Position numbers and translations under genes: made by a program
Shown here: positions 1-7,346 of the stretch, piece after piece
Position numbering within the stretch: the stretch's first letter is position 1
Layout of the letters: the number at the start of each line of letters is the position of its first letter
DNA from: Rhodocyclales bacterium
GTDB lineage: Bacteria > Pseudomonadota > Gammaproteobacteria > Burkholderiales > Rhodocyclaceae
Assembly (NCBI GenBank): GCA_021413665.1
Contig: JAIOPW010000356.1
Coordinates: 1-10,621, forward strand
Direction of reading: 5' to 3'
Length of the DNA stretch: 10,621 nt
The notes under the pieces: generated by a model
What the model saw: only the letters and a program-made list of their open reading frames with translations
What the model was told of the DNA's origin: nothing
Databases searched by the model: none

Positions 1-1596
1 CGCTTTCCGCCGGAGCCCAACGGCTACCTGCACTTCGGCCACGCCAAATCGATCTGCCTGAATTTCGGCCTCGCCCAGGACTATGCCGGCGCCTGCCACC
101 TGCGCTTCGACGACACCAATCCGGAGAAGGAAGAGCAGGAGTACGTCGACTCCATCATCGACGCCGTGCGCTGGCTCGGCTTCGACTGGCGGGAAAACCA
201 GTACCTGGCCTCAGACTACTTTCAGTGGATGTACGACTTCGCGGAAAAACTGATCGAGGCCGGCCATGCCTATGTCGATTCGCAGACGGCGGACGAATTG
301 CGCGCCAGCCGCGGCACGCTGACCGAAGCCGGAAAGAATTCACCCTACCGCGACCGCTCTCCGGCCGAGAACCTGGCCCTGTTCCGCGCCATGCGCGCCG
401 GCGAGTTTCCGGATGGCGCCCACATCCTGCGCGCCAAGGTTGACATGGCCTCGGGCAACATCAATCTGCGCGACCCGGCCATTTACCGCATCCGCAAGGC
501 CACCCACCACAACACTGGCGATGCCTGGTGCATCTACCCGATGTACACCTATGCCCACCCGATCGAGGATGCGCTGGAGAACATCACCCACTCCATCTGC
601 ACCCTGGAATTCGAGGACCAGCGTCCGTTCTACGACTGGCTGCTGGCGCGCCTCGCGGAACTCGGCTGCGTCAACACGCCGCTGCCACAGCAGATCGAAT
701 TCGCCCGCCTCAACCTTTCCTACGTCGTGCTTTCCAAGCGCAAGCTGATCCAGCTGGTCGAGGACAGGCATGTCGATGGCTGGGACGATCCGCGCCTGCC
801 GACCCTGGTCGGCGCGCGCCGTCGCGGCTTCACGCCGGAAGCCTTTCGCCGTTTCAGCGAGATGATCGGCGTCACCAAGTCCGACTCGTGGATCGACATC
901 AGCGTGCTGGAGGAATGCCAGCGCGAGTACCTCAACGAAACCGCGCCGCGCCGCATCGCCGTGCTCGACCCGGTGAAGCTCGTCATCGACAACTACCCCG
1001 AAGGGCAGGAAGAGGAATGCCTGGCCCCCAACCATCCGCAGAAGCCCGAATGGGGCAAGCGGCCGATGCCCTTCTCGAAGGAGCTCTGGATCGAGCGCGA
1101 GGACTTCATGGAAGTGCCTTCCAAGGGCTATTTCCGCCTCTTCCCCGGCAATACCGTGCGCCTGCGCTACGGCTTCGTCGTCAAATGCATCGGCTGCGAC
1201 AAGGATGCCGAGGGCAAGGTCATCGCGGTGCATTGCCAGTATCAGGCCGACTCGAAATCCGGCACGCCGGGATCGGACAACTACAAGGTCAAGGGCAACA
1301 TCCACTGGGTCTCGGCAAAACATGCCTATGCCGCCGAGGTGAGGCTGTATGACCGCCTGTTCGCCGTAGAGGCGCCGGGTGAGGGCGGAGTCGATTTCAT
1401 TGCCGACCTCAACCCGAACTCAAAAGTCGTCGTCACCGCACAACTGGAAGCGGCATTGAAAGATGCGGCGGCCGAAGATCGCTTCCAGTTCGAGCGCCAC
1501 GGCTATTTCGTCGCCGACCGCATCGATTCAAGGCCTGGCGTACCGGTATTCAATCGCGCCGTAACGCTGAAGGATTCGTGGGCCAAAGGGAAGTGA
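1..1596 (+). CDS. glnS: Glutaminyl-tRNA synthetase, 5'-truncated by window edge
   Basis: Class I aminoacyl-tRNA synthetase that charges tRNA-Gln with glutamine in the cytoplasm. The reading frame is open from base 1 and gives 531 residues; the E. coli enzyme has about 554, so roughly 30 N-terminal residues, including the start codon, lie outside the window. The fragment opens with RFPPEPNGYLHFGHAKS, which holds the class I HIGH signature as HFGH (fragment residues 11-14), followed by LRFDDTNPEKE. The second catalytic signature (KMSKS type) is VLSKRKL at about residues 243-249. PMYTYAHPIEDALENITHS and GWDDPRLPT are typical of GlnRS, and the two-barrel anticodon-binding region runs to the C-terminal VFNRAVTLKDSWAK. 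Motif order and spacing match GlnRS rather than glutamyl-tRNA synthetase. The frame is intact, with nothing anomalous. No obvious hairpin terminator follows the stop. Identification is close to certain from recalled family sequence. Confidence 0.97.
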   Translation, partial: RFPPEPNGYLHFGHAKSICLNFGLAQDYAGACHLRFDDTNPEKEEQEYVDSIIDAVRWLGFDWRENQYLASDYFQWMYDFAEKLIEAGHAYVDSQTADELRASRGTLTEAGKNSPYRDRSPAENLALFRAMRAGEFPDGAHILRAKVDMASGNINLRDPAIYRIRKATHHNTGDAWCIYPMYTYAHPIEDALENITHSICTLEFEDQRPFYDWLLARLAELGCVNTPLPQQIEFARLNLSYVVLSKRKLIQLVEDRHVDGWDDPRLPTLVGARRRGFTPEAFRRFSEMIGVTKSDSWIDISVLEECQREYLNETAPRRIAVLDPVKLVIDNYPEGQEEECLAPNHPQKPEWGKRPMPFSKELWIEREDFMEVPSKGYFRLFPGNTVRLRYGFVVKCIGCDKDAEGKVIAVHCQYQADSKSGTPGSDNYKVKGNIHWVSAKHAYAAEVRLYDRLFAVEAPGEGGVDFIADLNPNSKVVVTAQLEAALKDAAAEDRFQFERHGYFVADRIDSRPGVPVFNRAVTLKDSWAKGK

Positions 1597-1671
1597 TTCC
1601 CGGCGGAACGCAGTCTGTGGCAACGGTGGGCGAAGCGCGGTCTTCTTGCATCATTCTCGAAGGAGTTTTCC

Positions 1672-2172
1672 ATGCGTAGATTTTTCTTGTTCGTACTTCT
1701 GGTCAGCGCCAGTCTCGCCACGACAGCCCACGCCATGAAACCCGGCCTGTGGGAAATCACGACCCAGATGAGCGGCGGAGGCATGCCGGCGATGCCGGCC
1801 ATGTCGGACGCCCAGCGCAAGCAGATGGAGGCCATGGGCATCAAGATGCCGGGTGCGGCAGGAGGGCCGATGCTGGTCACGGTCAAGCACTGCGTCACCA
1901 AAGAACAGGCGGAGAAGCGCCAGCCGCCACAGTCCGACGAAGACCGCCGCCAGCGTTGCGAACAGAAGGACGTCAAGACTTCGGGCAGCACGGTGACGTG
2001 GCGGATCGAATGCAGCGGCGAGCAGAAAATGACCGGCACCGGCTCGATCACCTACCAGGGCGAGGAAAGCTACAAGGGCGAATCCACGTTCAACATGCAG
2101 GATGCCAGGCGCGGTCCGGTCACCATGAAGCAGAACTACTCGGGCAAGTGGCTGGCGTCGGCCTGCAAGTAG
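1672..2172 (+). CDS. DUF3617-type exported protein, Met-rich
   Basis: A 166-residue protein of unknown function. The N-terminus is a clear Sec signal peptide: basic MRR, hydrophobic FFLFVLLVSASLA, then a probable signal-peptidase cut after TTAHA (residue 21). The mature protein starts with MKPGLWEITTQM and ends GKWLASACK, both hallmarks of the DUF3617 family, so a periplasmic or envelope location is inferred. Four cysteines (C74, C96, C114, C165) could form two disulfides. Residues 22-67 hold nine methionines around MPAMPAM, a composition also seen in some metal-handling periplasmic proteins, but no function is shown. The ATG at 1672 is preceded by a strong ribosome-binding site, AAGGAG at 1660-1665, six bases upstream. 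The gene sits 75 bp after glnS, and its stop is only four bases from the stop of the convergent signalling gene. It may be read through from glnS or from a promoter not recognised here. Confidence 0.88.
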   Translation: MRRFFLFVLLVSASLATTAHAMKPGLWEITTQMSGGGMPAMPAMSDAQRKQMEAMGIKMPGAAGGPMLVTVKHCVTKEQAEKRQPPQSDEDRRQRCEQKDVKTSGSTVTWRIECSGEQKMTGTGSITYQGEESYKGESTFNMQDARRGPVTMKQNYSGKWLASACK

Positions 2173-2179
2173 GCGCCTA
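2170..2179. repeat. 10-bp palindrome containing both convergent stop codons
   Basis: TAGGCGCCTA is a perfect palindrome. Its left TAG is the stop of the DUF3617 gene, and its right CTA is the stop (TAG) of the convergent PAS-GGDEF-EAL gene. Only GCGC separates the two genes. It is too short and lacks a T-run, so it is not a convincing intrinsic terminator; it mainly shows how tightly the two genes abut. Confidence 0.6.
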
Positions 2180-4996
2180 GTCGAGGTCGATCAGCAGACG
2201 GAACTCGGCGGCCGGCATCGGCCGGCCGAAATGGTAGCCCTGCACCAGATCGCAGTTCATGGCCCTCAATTCGACCGCCACGGCCTCGGTTTCGACGCCC
2301 TCGGCCAGGACGTGGAGACCGAGGCTCCTGGCCATCTGGATCACGGCGCGAACGATCGCCGCATCATCCTGATCCGTGACAATGTCGCGGACAAAGGGCT
2401 GGTCGATCTTGAGCTTGTCCACAGCGAAGCGCTTGAGGTAGGCGAGGCTCGAATAGCCGGTGCCGAAGTCGTCGATCGCCAGCTTTACGCCGAGTCCCTG
2501 CAGGCGCCTGATGGTCGCCAGCACCTGCTCGGCGCCGTCGATCAGGATGGACTCGGTGAGTTCCAGTTCGAGCGCGGGCGGTGGCGCGCCGGAGGCAGCC
2601 AGTGCGCGCAGCACCGTTTCTTCGACATCGCCACGGCGAAACTGGATGGGGGAAATGTTCACCGCCATCGAAAGCCACGGTGCGCCGATCGCATGCCAGT
2701 GCGCCAGCTCGCGGCAAGCTTCATGCAACACCCACTCGCCCAGCGGCACGATGAGGCCGCTGTGTTCCGCCGCGGGGATGAACCGGCCCGGAGCGACCAG
2801 TCCCTGCTCTGGACTTTGCCAGCGAACCAGCGCCTCGCCGCCGAGGATGCGGCCGCTCTTCAGGTCGACCAGCGGCTGGTAGTAAAGCACGAACTCGTTG
2901 CGCTCCAGGGCGCGGCGCAGGCGGCTGTGCAGGTCCAGCCGCTCCTGGGCATCGGCATTCATGCGCCCGGTGTAGAAGCGGAAGGCATTGCGCCCGGATT
3001 CCTTGGCGTGGTACATGGCCGTATCGGCCTTCTTCAGCAGTTCATCGAAGCCGGTGCCGTCCTCCGGGTATACCGCAATGCCCACCGAGGCGGAAATCGT
3101 CGCCTCGTGGGCCTCGATATGGAACGGCTCGCACAGCGCCGCCATGATCTTGCCGGCAATCTGGGCCGGCACTTCGGAATTCTGCAGATCGGTCAGGACC
3201 ACGAGGAATTCATCGCCGCCGTGGCGACTGATGGTGTCCGAGTCGCGGACGCAGGCCAGCAGGCGCTGCGCCGCATCGCGCAACAGGGTATCGCCCGCCG
3301 GATGGCCGAAGGAATCGTTCACCGCCTTGAAACGATCGAGGTCGACAAACAACAGCGCCACCTTGTTGCCGCTGCGCTCGGCGTGCACCATGGCCTGCTG
3401 CATGCGGTCCTTCAGCAGCAGACGGTTGGGCAGGCCGGTCAACGGGTCGTGGTGGGCAAGAAAGGCGATTTTGGCCTCGGCCGCCTTGCGTTCGCTGATG
3501 TCGGAGAAGATCCCGACCAGATGCGTGATCCTGCCGTCCGCGTCGCGTACCGATGACACGCTCAGCCATTCGGGAAATATCTCGCCGTTACGGCGCCGAT
3601 TCCATATTTCTCCGTTCCAGTACCCGGTTTCGAGGACGCTTCGCCACATCTCGCTGAAGAACTCGCGACTGTGCCTGCCGGAGGCGAGCAGACTCGCATT
3701 GCGGCCGGTGACATCGGCGGCGACGTAGCCGGTAACTCTCGAAAACGCCTGATTCACCGAAATGATGCGGCCTTCGGCATCGGTGATCATGATCGCCTCG
3801 CCGCTGCTTTCAAACACCGCGGCCGCCAGCCGCAGCTCCTCCTCGGCGCGACGCTGTTGGGTGTTGTCGCGGGTGGTGCCCTCGACACCGACGACATTGC
3901 CCGCTGCGTCGCGAATGAAGTGCGCCGTGGTGCGCACCCATATTTCGCGGCCATCCCTGTGCCGCAGACGCGACTCGCCGCCGACGATATGACCGCCATT
4001 GGCCTGCATGCGGGCAAGAAACGTTTCACGGTCGGCCTGCGAAAAATAGGAATCGGCAAGCTTGCGCCCAAGCATCTCCTCCGCTGTATACCCGAGTAAC
4101 TGTTCGACCGAACGCGAGGCACGGGTGATGATGCCGCTGCTATCGGTCCGGTAGTAGGTGTCCTGCAAGTCATCGAGGATGCCCCGCAGGTCGCGCTCGG
4201 ATTCCGCGACAGCGCGCTGCGCTTCGAGAATTGGCGTAAGGTCGGTGACGAAGCCGAAGGCACCGGTGACCTCGCCCTTCTCGTTGCGGTGGGTCGAGTT
4301 GTTGAGCAGAATCGGGAAGGTGCTGCCATCCTTGCGGCGAGCGACCAGTTGATAGCGGCGGCGATCGGTGGTCTCGATGCGCTGCATCTGCGCAATCAGT
4401 TCGGCACGGCTTTCCTCGGTGACGAAGTCGAGCGGGGTTTTGCCGATCCATTCCGCGCGCGGAATGCCGAACAGGTCGCACAAGGTGTCATTGACCTCGA
4501 TGACGCGGCGCTGGGCGTCGATGGCGAAATAGCCATCAACGGCGCTGTCGATGACATGCCGGTAATAGCGCTCGCCCTCGCGCTGCGCGGCTTCCATCCT
4601 GCGCCTGTCGGCGGTGTCGCGAAAAATCGCCACATGCAGCAAGCGTTCGCCGTCCTGTACCCGGTAGACGCGAACCTCGACCGGCAACAGGGTCCCGTCC
4701 TGGCAGCGGAAACTGGTATCGACCACCCGCACCTTCCCGGTCAGGGTTGCGGCACTGGCGCGCCAGGCGGCGGCGTCGGCAAAACTGGTGGAGATGTCCC
4801 AAACGTGCCGGCCAAGGATTTCCGCGCGCGAAAACCCCAACATCTCTCGCGCGCATTCGTTGACTTCGAGGTAGGCACCGGTAGCCGAGTCCACCACAAC
4901 GACACCATCGCCCAGACGGTCAAGCACCCCACCGAGCGTCTTGTGCCGGTCGAATTCCACATCGGAGGCCGGATTGTCTTGGGGAAACGCGTTCAT
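2177..4996 (-). CDS. PAS x4-GGDEF-EAL cyclic-di-GMP synthase/phosphodiesterase
   Basis: A 939-residue, apparently soluble sensor of cyclic-di-GMP metabolism; no membrane segment or signal peptide is visible. Four PAS domains lie at about residues 21-132, 142-258, 268-382 and 388-505, each ending in the usual PAC-like segment (for example FGFVTDLTP, GTTRDNTQ, GIFSDISERK). The GGDEF domain starts near HHDPLTGLPNRLLLKD (515-530). Its signature GGDEF is exact at 593-597, with an RxxD inhibitory site (RDSD) five residues upstream, so diguanylate cyclase activity with product inhibition is expected. The EAL domain (about 685-935) has EALVRW at 721-726, NIS, ELTES, DDFGTGYSS, KID, AEGVET and QGYHFG, so the usual metal and catalytic residues of an active phosphodiesterase are present. 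The PAS domains presumably sense a small ligand, redox state or oxygen; which one cannot be told. The ATG at 4996 lacks a strong ribosome-binding site. The gene is divergent from the Hpt-HD-GYP gene. Confidence 0.95.
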   Translation of the reverse strand: MNAFPQDNPASDVEFDRHKTLGGVLDRLGDGVVVVDSATGAYLEVNECAREMLGFSRAEILGRHVWDISTSFADAAAWRASAATLTGKVRVVDTSFRCQDGTLLPVEVRVYRVQDGERLLHVAIFRDTADRRRMEAAQREGERYYRHVIDSAVDGYFAIDAQRRVIEVNDTLCDLFGIPRAEWIGKTPLDFVTEESRAELIAQMQRIETTDRRRYQLVARRKDGSTFPILLNNSTHRNEKGEVTGAFGFVTDLTPILEAQRAVAESERDLRGILDDLQDTYYRTDSSGIITRASRSVEQLLGYTAEEMLGRKLADSYFSQADRETFLARMQANGGHIVGGESRLRHRDGREIWVRTTAHFIRDAAGNVVGVEGTTRDNTQQRRAEEELRLAAAVFESSGEAIMITDAEGRIISVNQAFSRVTGYVAADVTGRNASLLASGRHSREFFSEMWRSVLETGYWNGEIWNRRRNGEIFPEWLSVSSVRDADGRITHLVGIFSDISERKAAEAKIAFLAHHDPLTGLPNRLLLKDRMQQAMVHAERSGNKVALLFVDLDRFKAVNDSFGHPAGDTLLRDAAQRLLACVRDSDTISRHGGDEFLVVLTDLQNSEVPAQIAGKIMAALCEPFHIEAHEATISASVGIAVYPEDGTGFDELLKKADTAMYHAKESGRNAFRFYTGRMNADAQERLDLHSRLRRALERNEFVLYYQPLVDLKSGRILGGEALVRWQSPEQGLVAPGRFIPAAEHSGLIVPLGEWVLHEACRELAHWHAIGAPWLSMAVNISPIQFRRGDVEETVLRALAASGAPPPALELELTESILIDGAEQVLATIRRLQGLGVKLAIDDFGTGYSSLAYLKRFAVDKLKIDQPFVRDIVTDQDDAAIVRAVIQMARSLGLHVLAEGVETEAVAVELRAMNCDLVQGYHFGRPMPAAEFRLLIDLD

Positions 4997-5062
4997 CCGA
5001 TCAAAGCAAAAGTGTGAGAATCGGGATCAGGATAGCAGCAATGGTGGCGTTTTCCCTGGTCT

Positions 5063-5074
5063 GGCGACGTCGCC
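5063..5074. promoter_or_regulatory. 12-bp perfect palindrome in divergent promoter region, possible operator
   Basis: GGCGACGTCGCC is a perfect 12-bp palindrome in the 158-bp gap between the divergent PAS-GGDEF-EAL and Hpt-HD-GYP genes. It lies about 60-70 bases upstream of the predicted start point of the Hpt-HD-GYP gene, a position that would suit an activator. It matches no regulator motif that I can name. In GC-rich DNA a palindrome of this length can occur by chance, so the operator role is only a suggestion. Confidence 0.3.
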
Positions 5075-5099
5075 GTGTCCGGATTGATTGCGTCATCGC

Positions 5100-5128
5100 T
5101 TGCCATCGACCCGCGTCTGCCGTATTTT
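5100..5128 (+). promoter_or_regulatory. Sigma-70-type promoter for the Hpt-HD-GYP gene
   Basis: A -35 box TTGCCA (5100-5105), a 17-base spacer, and a -10 box TATTTT (5123-5128) make a good vegetative promoter. Transcription would begin near 5135, leaving a leader of about 20 bases that contains the ribosome-binding sequence GAGAAGG (5145-5151). No comparably good promoter was found for the opposite strand. Confidence 0.55.
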
Positions 5129-5154
5129 TTGCCCATCGCACCTTGAGAAGGCCC

Positions 5155-6246
5155 ATGAGTACCTCCATCGCTGGCTACAGCCACATTGCCGACCGCGAGC
5201 TGCTGTTGGAGTTTCGTAACGCCCTGAACGACCAGGTAACGACGCTGGAACGCCAGGTCGCCAACCTGCGCCGCGAACCCGGCGACCGGGATTCCGTGGC
5301 GACACTGTTCCGCGCCTTGCACACGATCAAGGGCGATGCCTCGATCTGCCGCTTCGAACTCGGCGTCAGGATCACCCATCCCATCGAGAGCCTTCTGGTG
5401 CGGCTGCGCGAAGGCAAGCTGGTCTTCTCGGCGCTGCTGGCCGAAGCGATCCTGCTCGCGCTCGATCGTCTGGAACTGGCCGTCGACGCGCTGCTGGCGG
5501 GGCGCTCGATCGACTCGCTGCGACTGGCCGAGCTGATCGACGGACTCGATGGGCTGAGCACGACCGAAAACGCCGGGCTCGACGCGTCCTCGATCGATCT
5601 GATCGAGGCCGTCACCGGTTTCCGCCCGGCCGGTGCCGCGGCGAAACTCACGCCCAAGGCGACCGCCCGGAGGCAAGACAATGCCGACGACCTGCGCTTT
5701 TTCCAGCGCCTCGCACTGCAACTGGAAACCTACTCGCCGCTGTTCAAGGGACGCAGCGGCCGCCTGCTGCGACTGGCGCTGGAAACCAACGCCCGTGCCG
5801 GCAAACCGGTGGACGTCGCCCAACTCGAGGCGGCCGTCTATCTGCACGACATCGGGATGATGTTCCTGCCGGAATCCATCTGGCTCAAGGTGGGTCCGCT
5901 CACCGACGCCGAGCGCCGCGTCATGCACGAGCATCCCTCGTTCGCCGCCGGGCTTGCCGAACGCATGGCTGGCTGGCAGGAAGCCGCCACCATGATCGCC
6001 CAGCATCACGAAATGGTTGACGGCCAGGGCTATCCGCAAGGGCTCGCGGAAGACCAGATCGTTCCCGGGGCCAGGATTCTTGCCATTGTCGATGCCTTCG
6101 AGGCGGTGACGCTGAAGCACAGCCATCGCGGCCAGGGGCGTTCGCTGCTGCGCGCGGTGGCCGAGATCAATGCCAGCGACCGGCAGTTTTCCGCCGAGTG
6201 GATCGGGCACTTCAACCAGGTGATACGCGGCATGGTCGAGGCCTGA
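5155..6246 (+). CDS. Hpt-HD-GYP fusion, probable cyclic-di-GMP phosphodiesterase
   Basis: A 363-residue cytosolic signalling protein with two domains. The N-terminal part (about 10-120) resembles a histidine phosphotransfer (Hpt) domain: FRALHTIKGDASICRFELG carries the phospho-accepting H56 in the HxIKG context. The C-terminal part (about 185-355) is an HD-GYP domain: LHDIG with H231-D232, MHEHP with H258, H260 and P261, QHHE at 283-286, DGQGYPQGL with G292-Y293-P294, and RILAIVDAFEAVT. HD-GYP domains hydrolyse cyclic-di-GMP at a di- or tri-iron site. The canonical HDxGK lysine is methionine here (HDIGMMFLP), so activity is likely but not assured. The frame is open upstream to 5014, but ATG 5155 is preferred: it follows GAGAAGG and a promoter, and the upstream codons resemble no domain. 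Joining Hpt to HD-GYP suggests that a hybrid sensor kinase phosphorylates this protein and so controls turnover of the messenger. The divergent PAS-GGDEF-EAL neighbour supports the cyclic-di-GMP role. Confidence 0.87.
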   Translation: MSTSIAGYSHIADRELLLEFRNALNDQVTTLERQVANLRREPGDRDSVATLFRALHTIKGDASICRFELGVRITHPIESLLVRLREGKLVFSALLAEAILLALDRLELAVDALLAGRSIDSLRLAELIDGLDGLSTTENAGLDASSIDLIEAVTGFRPAGAAAKLTPKATARRQDNADDLRFFQRLALQLETYSPLFKGRSGRLLRLALETNARAGKPVDVAQLEAAVYLHDIGMMFLPESIWLKVGPLTDAERRVMHEHPSFAAGLAERMAGWQEAATMIAQHHEMVDGQGYPQGLAEDQIVPGARILAIVDAFEAVTLKHSHRGQGRSLLRAVAEINASDRQFSAEWIGHFNQVIRGMVEA

Positions 6247-6257
6247 CGCCGGCCCGA

Positions 6258-6263
6258 TATAAT
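6258..6263 (+). promoter_or_regulatory. Consensus -10 element upstream of fbp
   Basis: TATAAT at 6258-6263 matches the sigma-70 -10 consensus exactly and lies in the 52-bp gap between the HD-GYP stop and fbp. The bases 17 positions upstream (GTCGAG) are a poor -35 match, so the promoter may be weak or need an activator. Transcription would begin near 6270, about 30 bases before the fbp start codon. Confidence 0.5.
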
Positions 6264-6298
6264 CCGCGGGTCCCCTATTCCATCCGCTGCGAGCCCCC

Positions 6299-7313
6299 AT
6301 GCGCCACATGACCCTCTCCCGCTTCCTCATCGAGGAGCAACGCGACAAGAACGTCATTTCCTCCGATCTGCGCCTGCTGGTTGAAGTCGTCTCGCGCGCC
6401 TGCAAGGCGATTTCCATGCAAGGCGATTTCCATCGCCATCGGCAAGGGCAGCCTGGCCGGTGTGCTGGGCAGCGCCGGCAGCGACAACGTACAAGGCGAG
6501 GTGCAGAAGAAACTCGACGTGATTTCCAACGAAATCCTGCTCGACGCCAACGAATGGGGCGGCCACCTGGCCGGCATGGCCTCCGAGGAAATGGAGCTGC
6601 CGCATTCCATCCCCAATCGCTACCCGAAGGGCGAGTATCTGTTGCTGTTCGATCCGCTCGACGGCTCATCGAACATCGACGTGAATGTTTCGGTCGGTAC
6701 AATATTTTCCGTGCTGCGCTGCCCCGAGGGCATGGACCCGACCGAGCAGGCCTTCCTGCAACCGGGCGTGAGGCAGGTCTGCGCCGGCTATGCCGTGTAC
6801 GGGCCGACGACCTTGCTGGTTCTGACTCTCGGCGACGGCGTCAATGTCTTCACCCTCGACCGCGAGTTCGGCCGCTTCGTCCTGACCCAGGACAATGTGA
6901 AGATTCCTGAAGAAACGCGCGAGTTCGCCATCAATGCCTCGAATTCGCGCTACTGGGATGCCCCGGTCAGGCGTTATGTCGACGAACTGCTGGCGGGCAA
7001 GGACGGTCCGCGCGGTCAGGACTTCAACATGCGCTGGGTGGCCTCGATGGTGGCCGACGTGCATCGCATCCTCAGCCGCGGCGGTATTTTCATGTACCCG
7101 ATCGACAGCAAGACGCGCGCCCAGGGCGGCAAGCTGCGCCTGATGTACGAAGCCAATCCCATGGCCTTCATCGTGGAACAGGCGGGAGGCGCGGCCACGG
7201 ACGGACGGCGGCGCGTCCTCGACATCCAGCCGGAAAGGCTCCATCAACGGGTACCGGTAATTCTCGGCTCGAAGCAGGAAGTCGAGCGGCTTACGCGCTA
7301 CCACATTGAATAA
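6299..7313 (+). pseudogene. fbp: Class I fructose-1,6-bisphosphatase, frame-broken by 16-bp duplication
   Basis: Hydrolyses fructose-1,6-bisphosphate to fructose-6-phosphate in gluconeogenesis and, in autotrophs, the Calvin cycle. The first frame starts at ATG 6299 (MRHMTLSRFLIEEQRD; ATG 6308 is also possible) and runs correctly through VVSRACKAIS. It is then thrown off by a perfect direct repeat of GCAAGGCGATTTCCAT at 6402-6417 and 6418-6433. The rest is intact in another frame: GSAGSDNVQGEVQKKLDV, ASEE, the metal and phosphate loop DPLDGSSNIDVN, GGIFMYPID, KLRLMYEANPMAF and the C-terminal LHQRVPVILGSKQEVE. Removing one repeat copy gives CKAISIAIGKGS and one open frame of 333 codons (332 residues), the normal family length. 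As printed, the first frame stops at 6910 and the second lacks the N-terminal helix region. The identity is certain. Whether the lesion is biological or an assembly seam cannot be told here. Confidence 0.93.
6401..6433 (+). repeat. Perfect 16-bp tandem duplication inside fbp
   Basis: The unit GCAAGGCGATTTCCAT occurs at 6402-6417 and again at 6418-6433 without mismatch; period-16 identity extends over 6401-6433. Sixteen is not a multiple of three, so the extra copy shifts the fbp frame. Deleting it restores the conserved protein exactly, which shows that the ancestral gene had one copy. Confidence 0.97.
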
Positions 7314-7319
7314 GCGATA

Positions 7320-7345
7320 GCCCGCCGGACACGACGCGGGCGGGC
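7320..7345. terminator. GC hairpin between convergent fbp and aldolase genes
   Basis: GCCCGCC (7320-7326) and GGCGGGC (7339-7345) form a perfect 7-bp GC stem with a 12-base loop in the 33-bp gap between the convergent fbp and aldolase stop codons. The position suits a bidirectional terminator, but no T-run follows on either strand, so intrinsic termination is uncertain. Confidence 0.35.
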
Positions 7346-7346
7346 G

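Noticed and set aside
340..1323. 327-codon minus-strand frame within glnS
   Set aside because: It is antisense to a firmly identified gene and its composition is that of a shadow frame.
2231..3556. 441-codon open frame on the plus strand opposite the GGDEF-EAL region
   Set aside because: It is a shadow of the catalytic domains on the other strand, with no recognisable motif or ribosome-binding site.
5014..5154. 47-codon N-terminal extension of the Hpt-HD-GYP gene
   Set aside because: It would cover the likely promoter and palindrome, has no domain similarity, and the ATG at 5155 has a ribosome-binding sequence.
4993..6702. 569-codon open frame on the minus strand across the Hpt-HD-GYP gene and the start of fbp
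   Set aside because: It is antisense to genes with clear motifs, its translation is rich in Arg, Gly and Ala without any domain, and long antisense frames are expected in GC-rich DNA.
6381..7313. fbp starting at ATG 6381 as an intact shorter gene
   Set aside because: The first residues (KSSRAPARRFP) are out-of-frame fbp sequence; the true N-terminus is in the other frame from 6299, and one repeat copy must be removed to join them.
7320..7345. A strong intrinsic terminator after fbp
   Set aside because: The GC stem is real but no T-run follows on either strand, so it is kept only as a weak terminator call.
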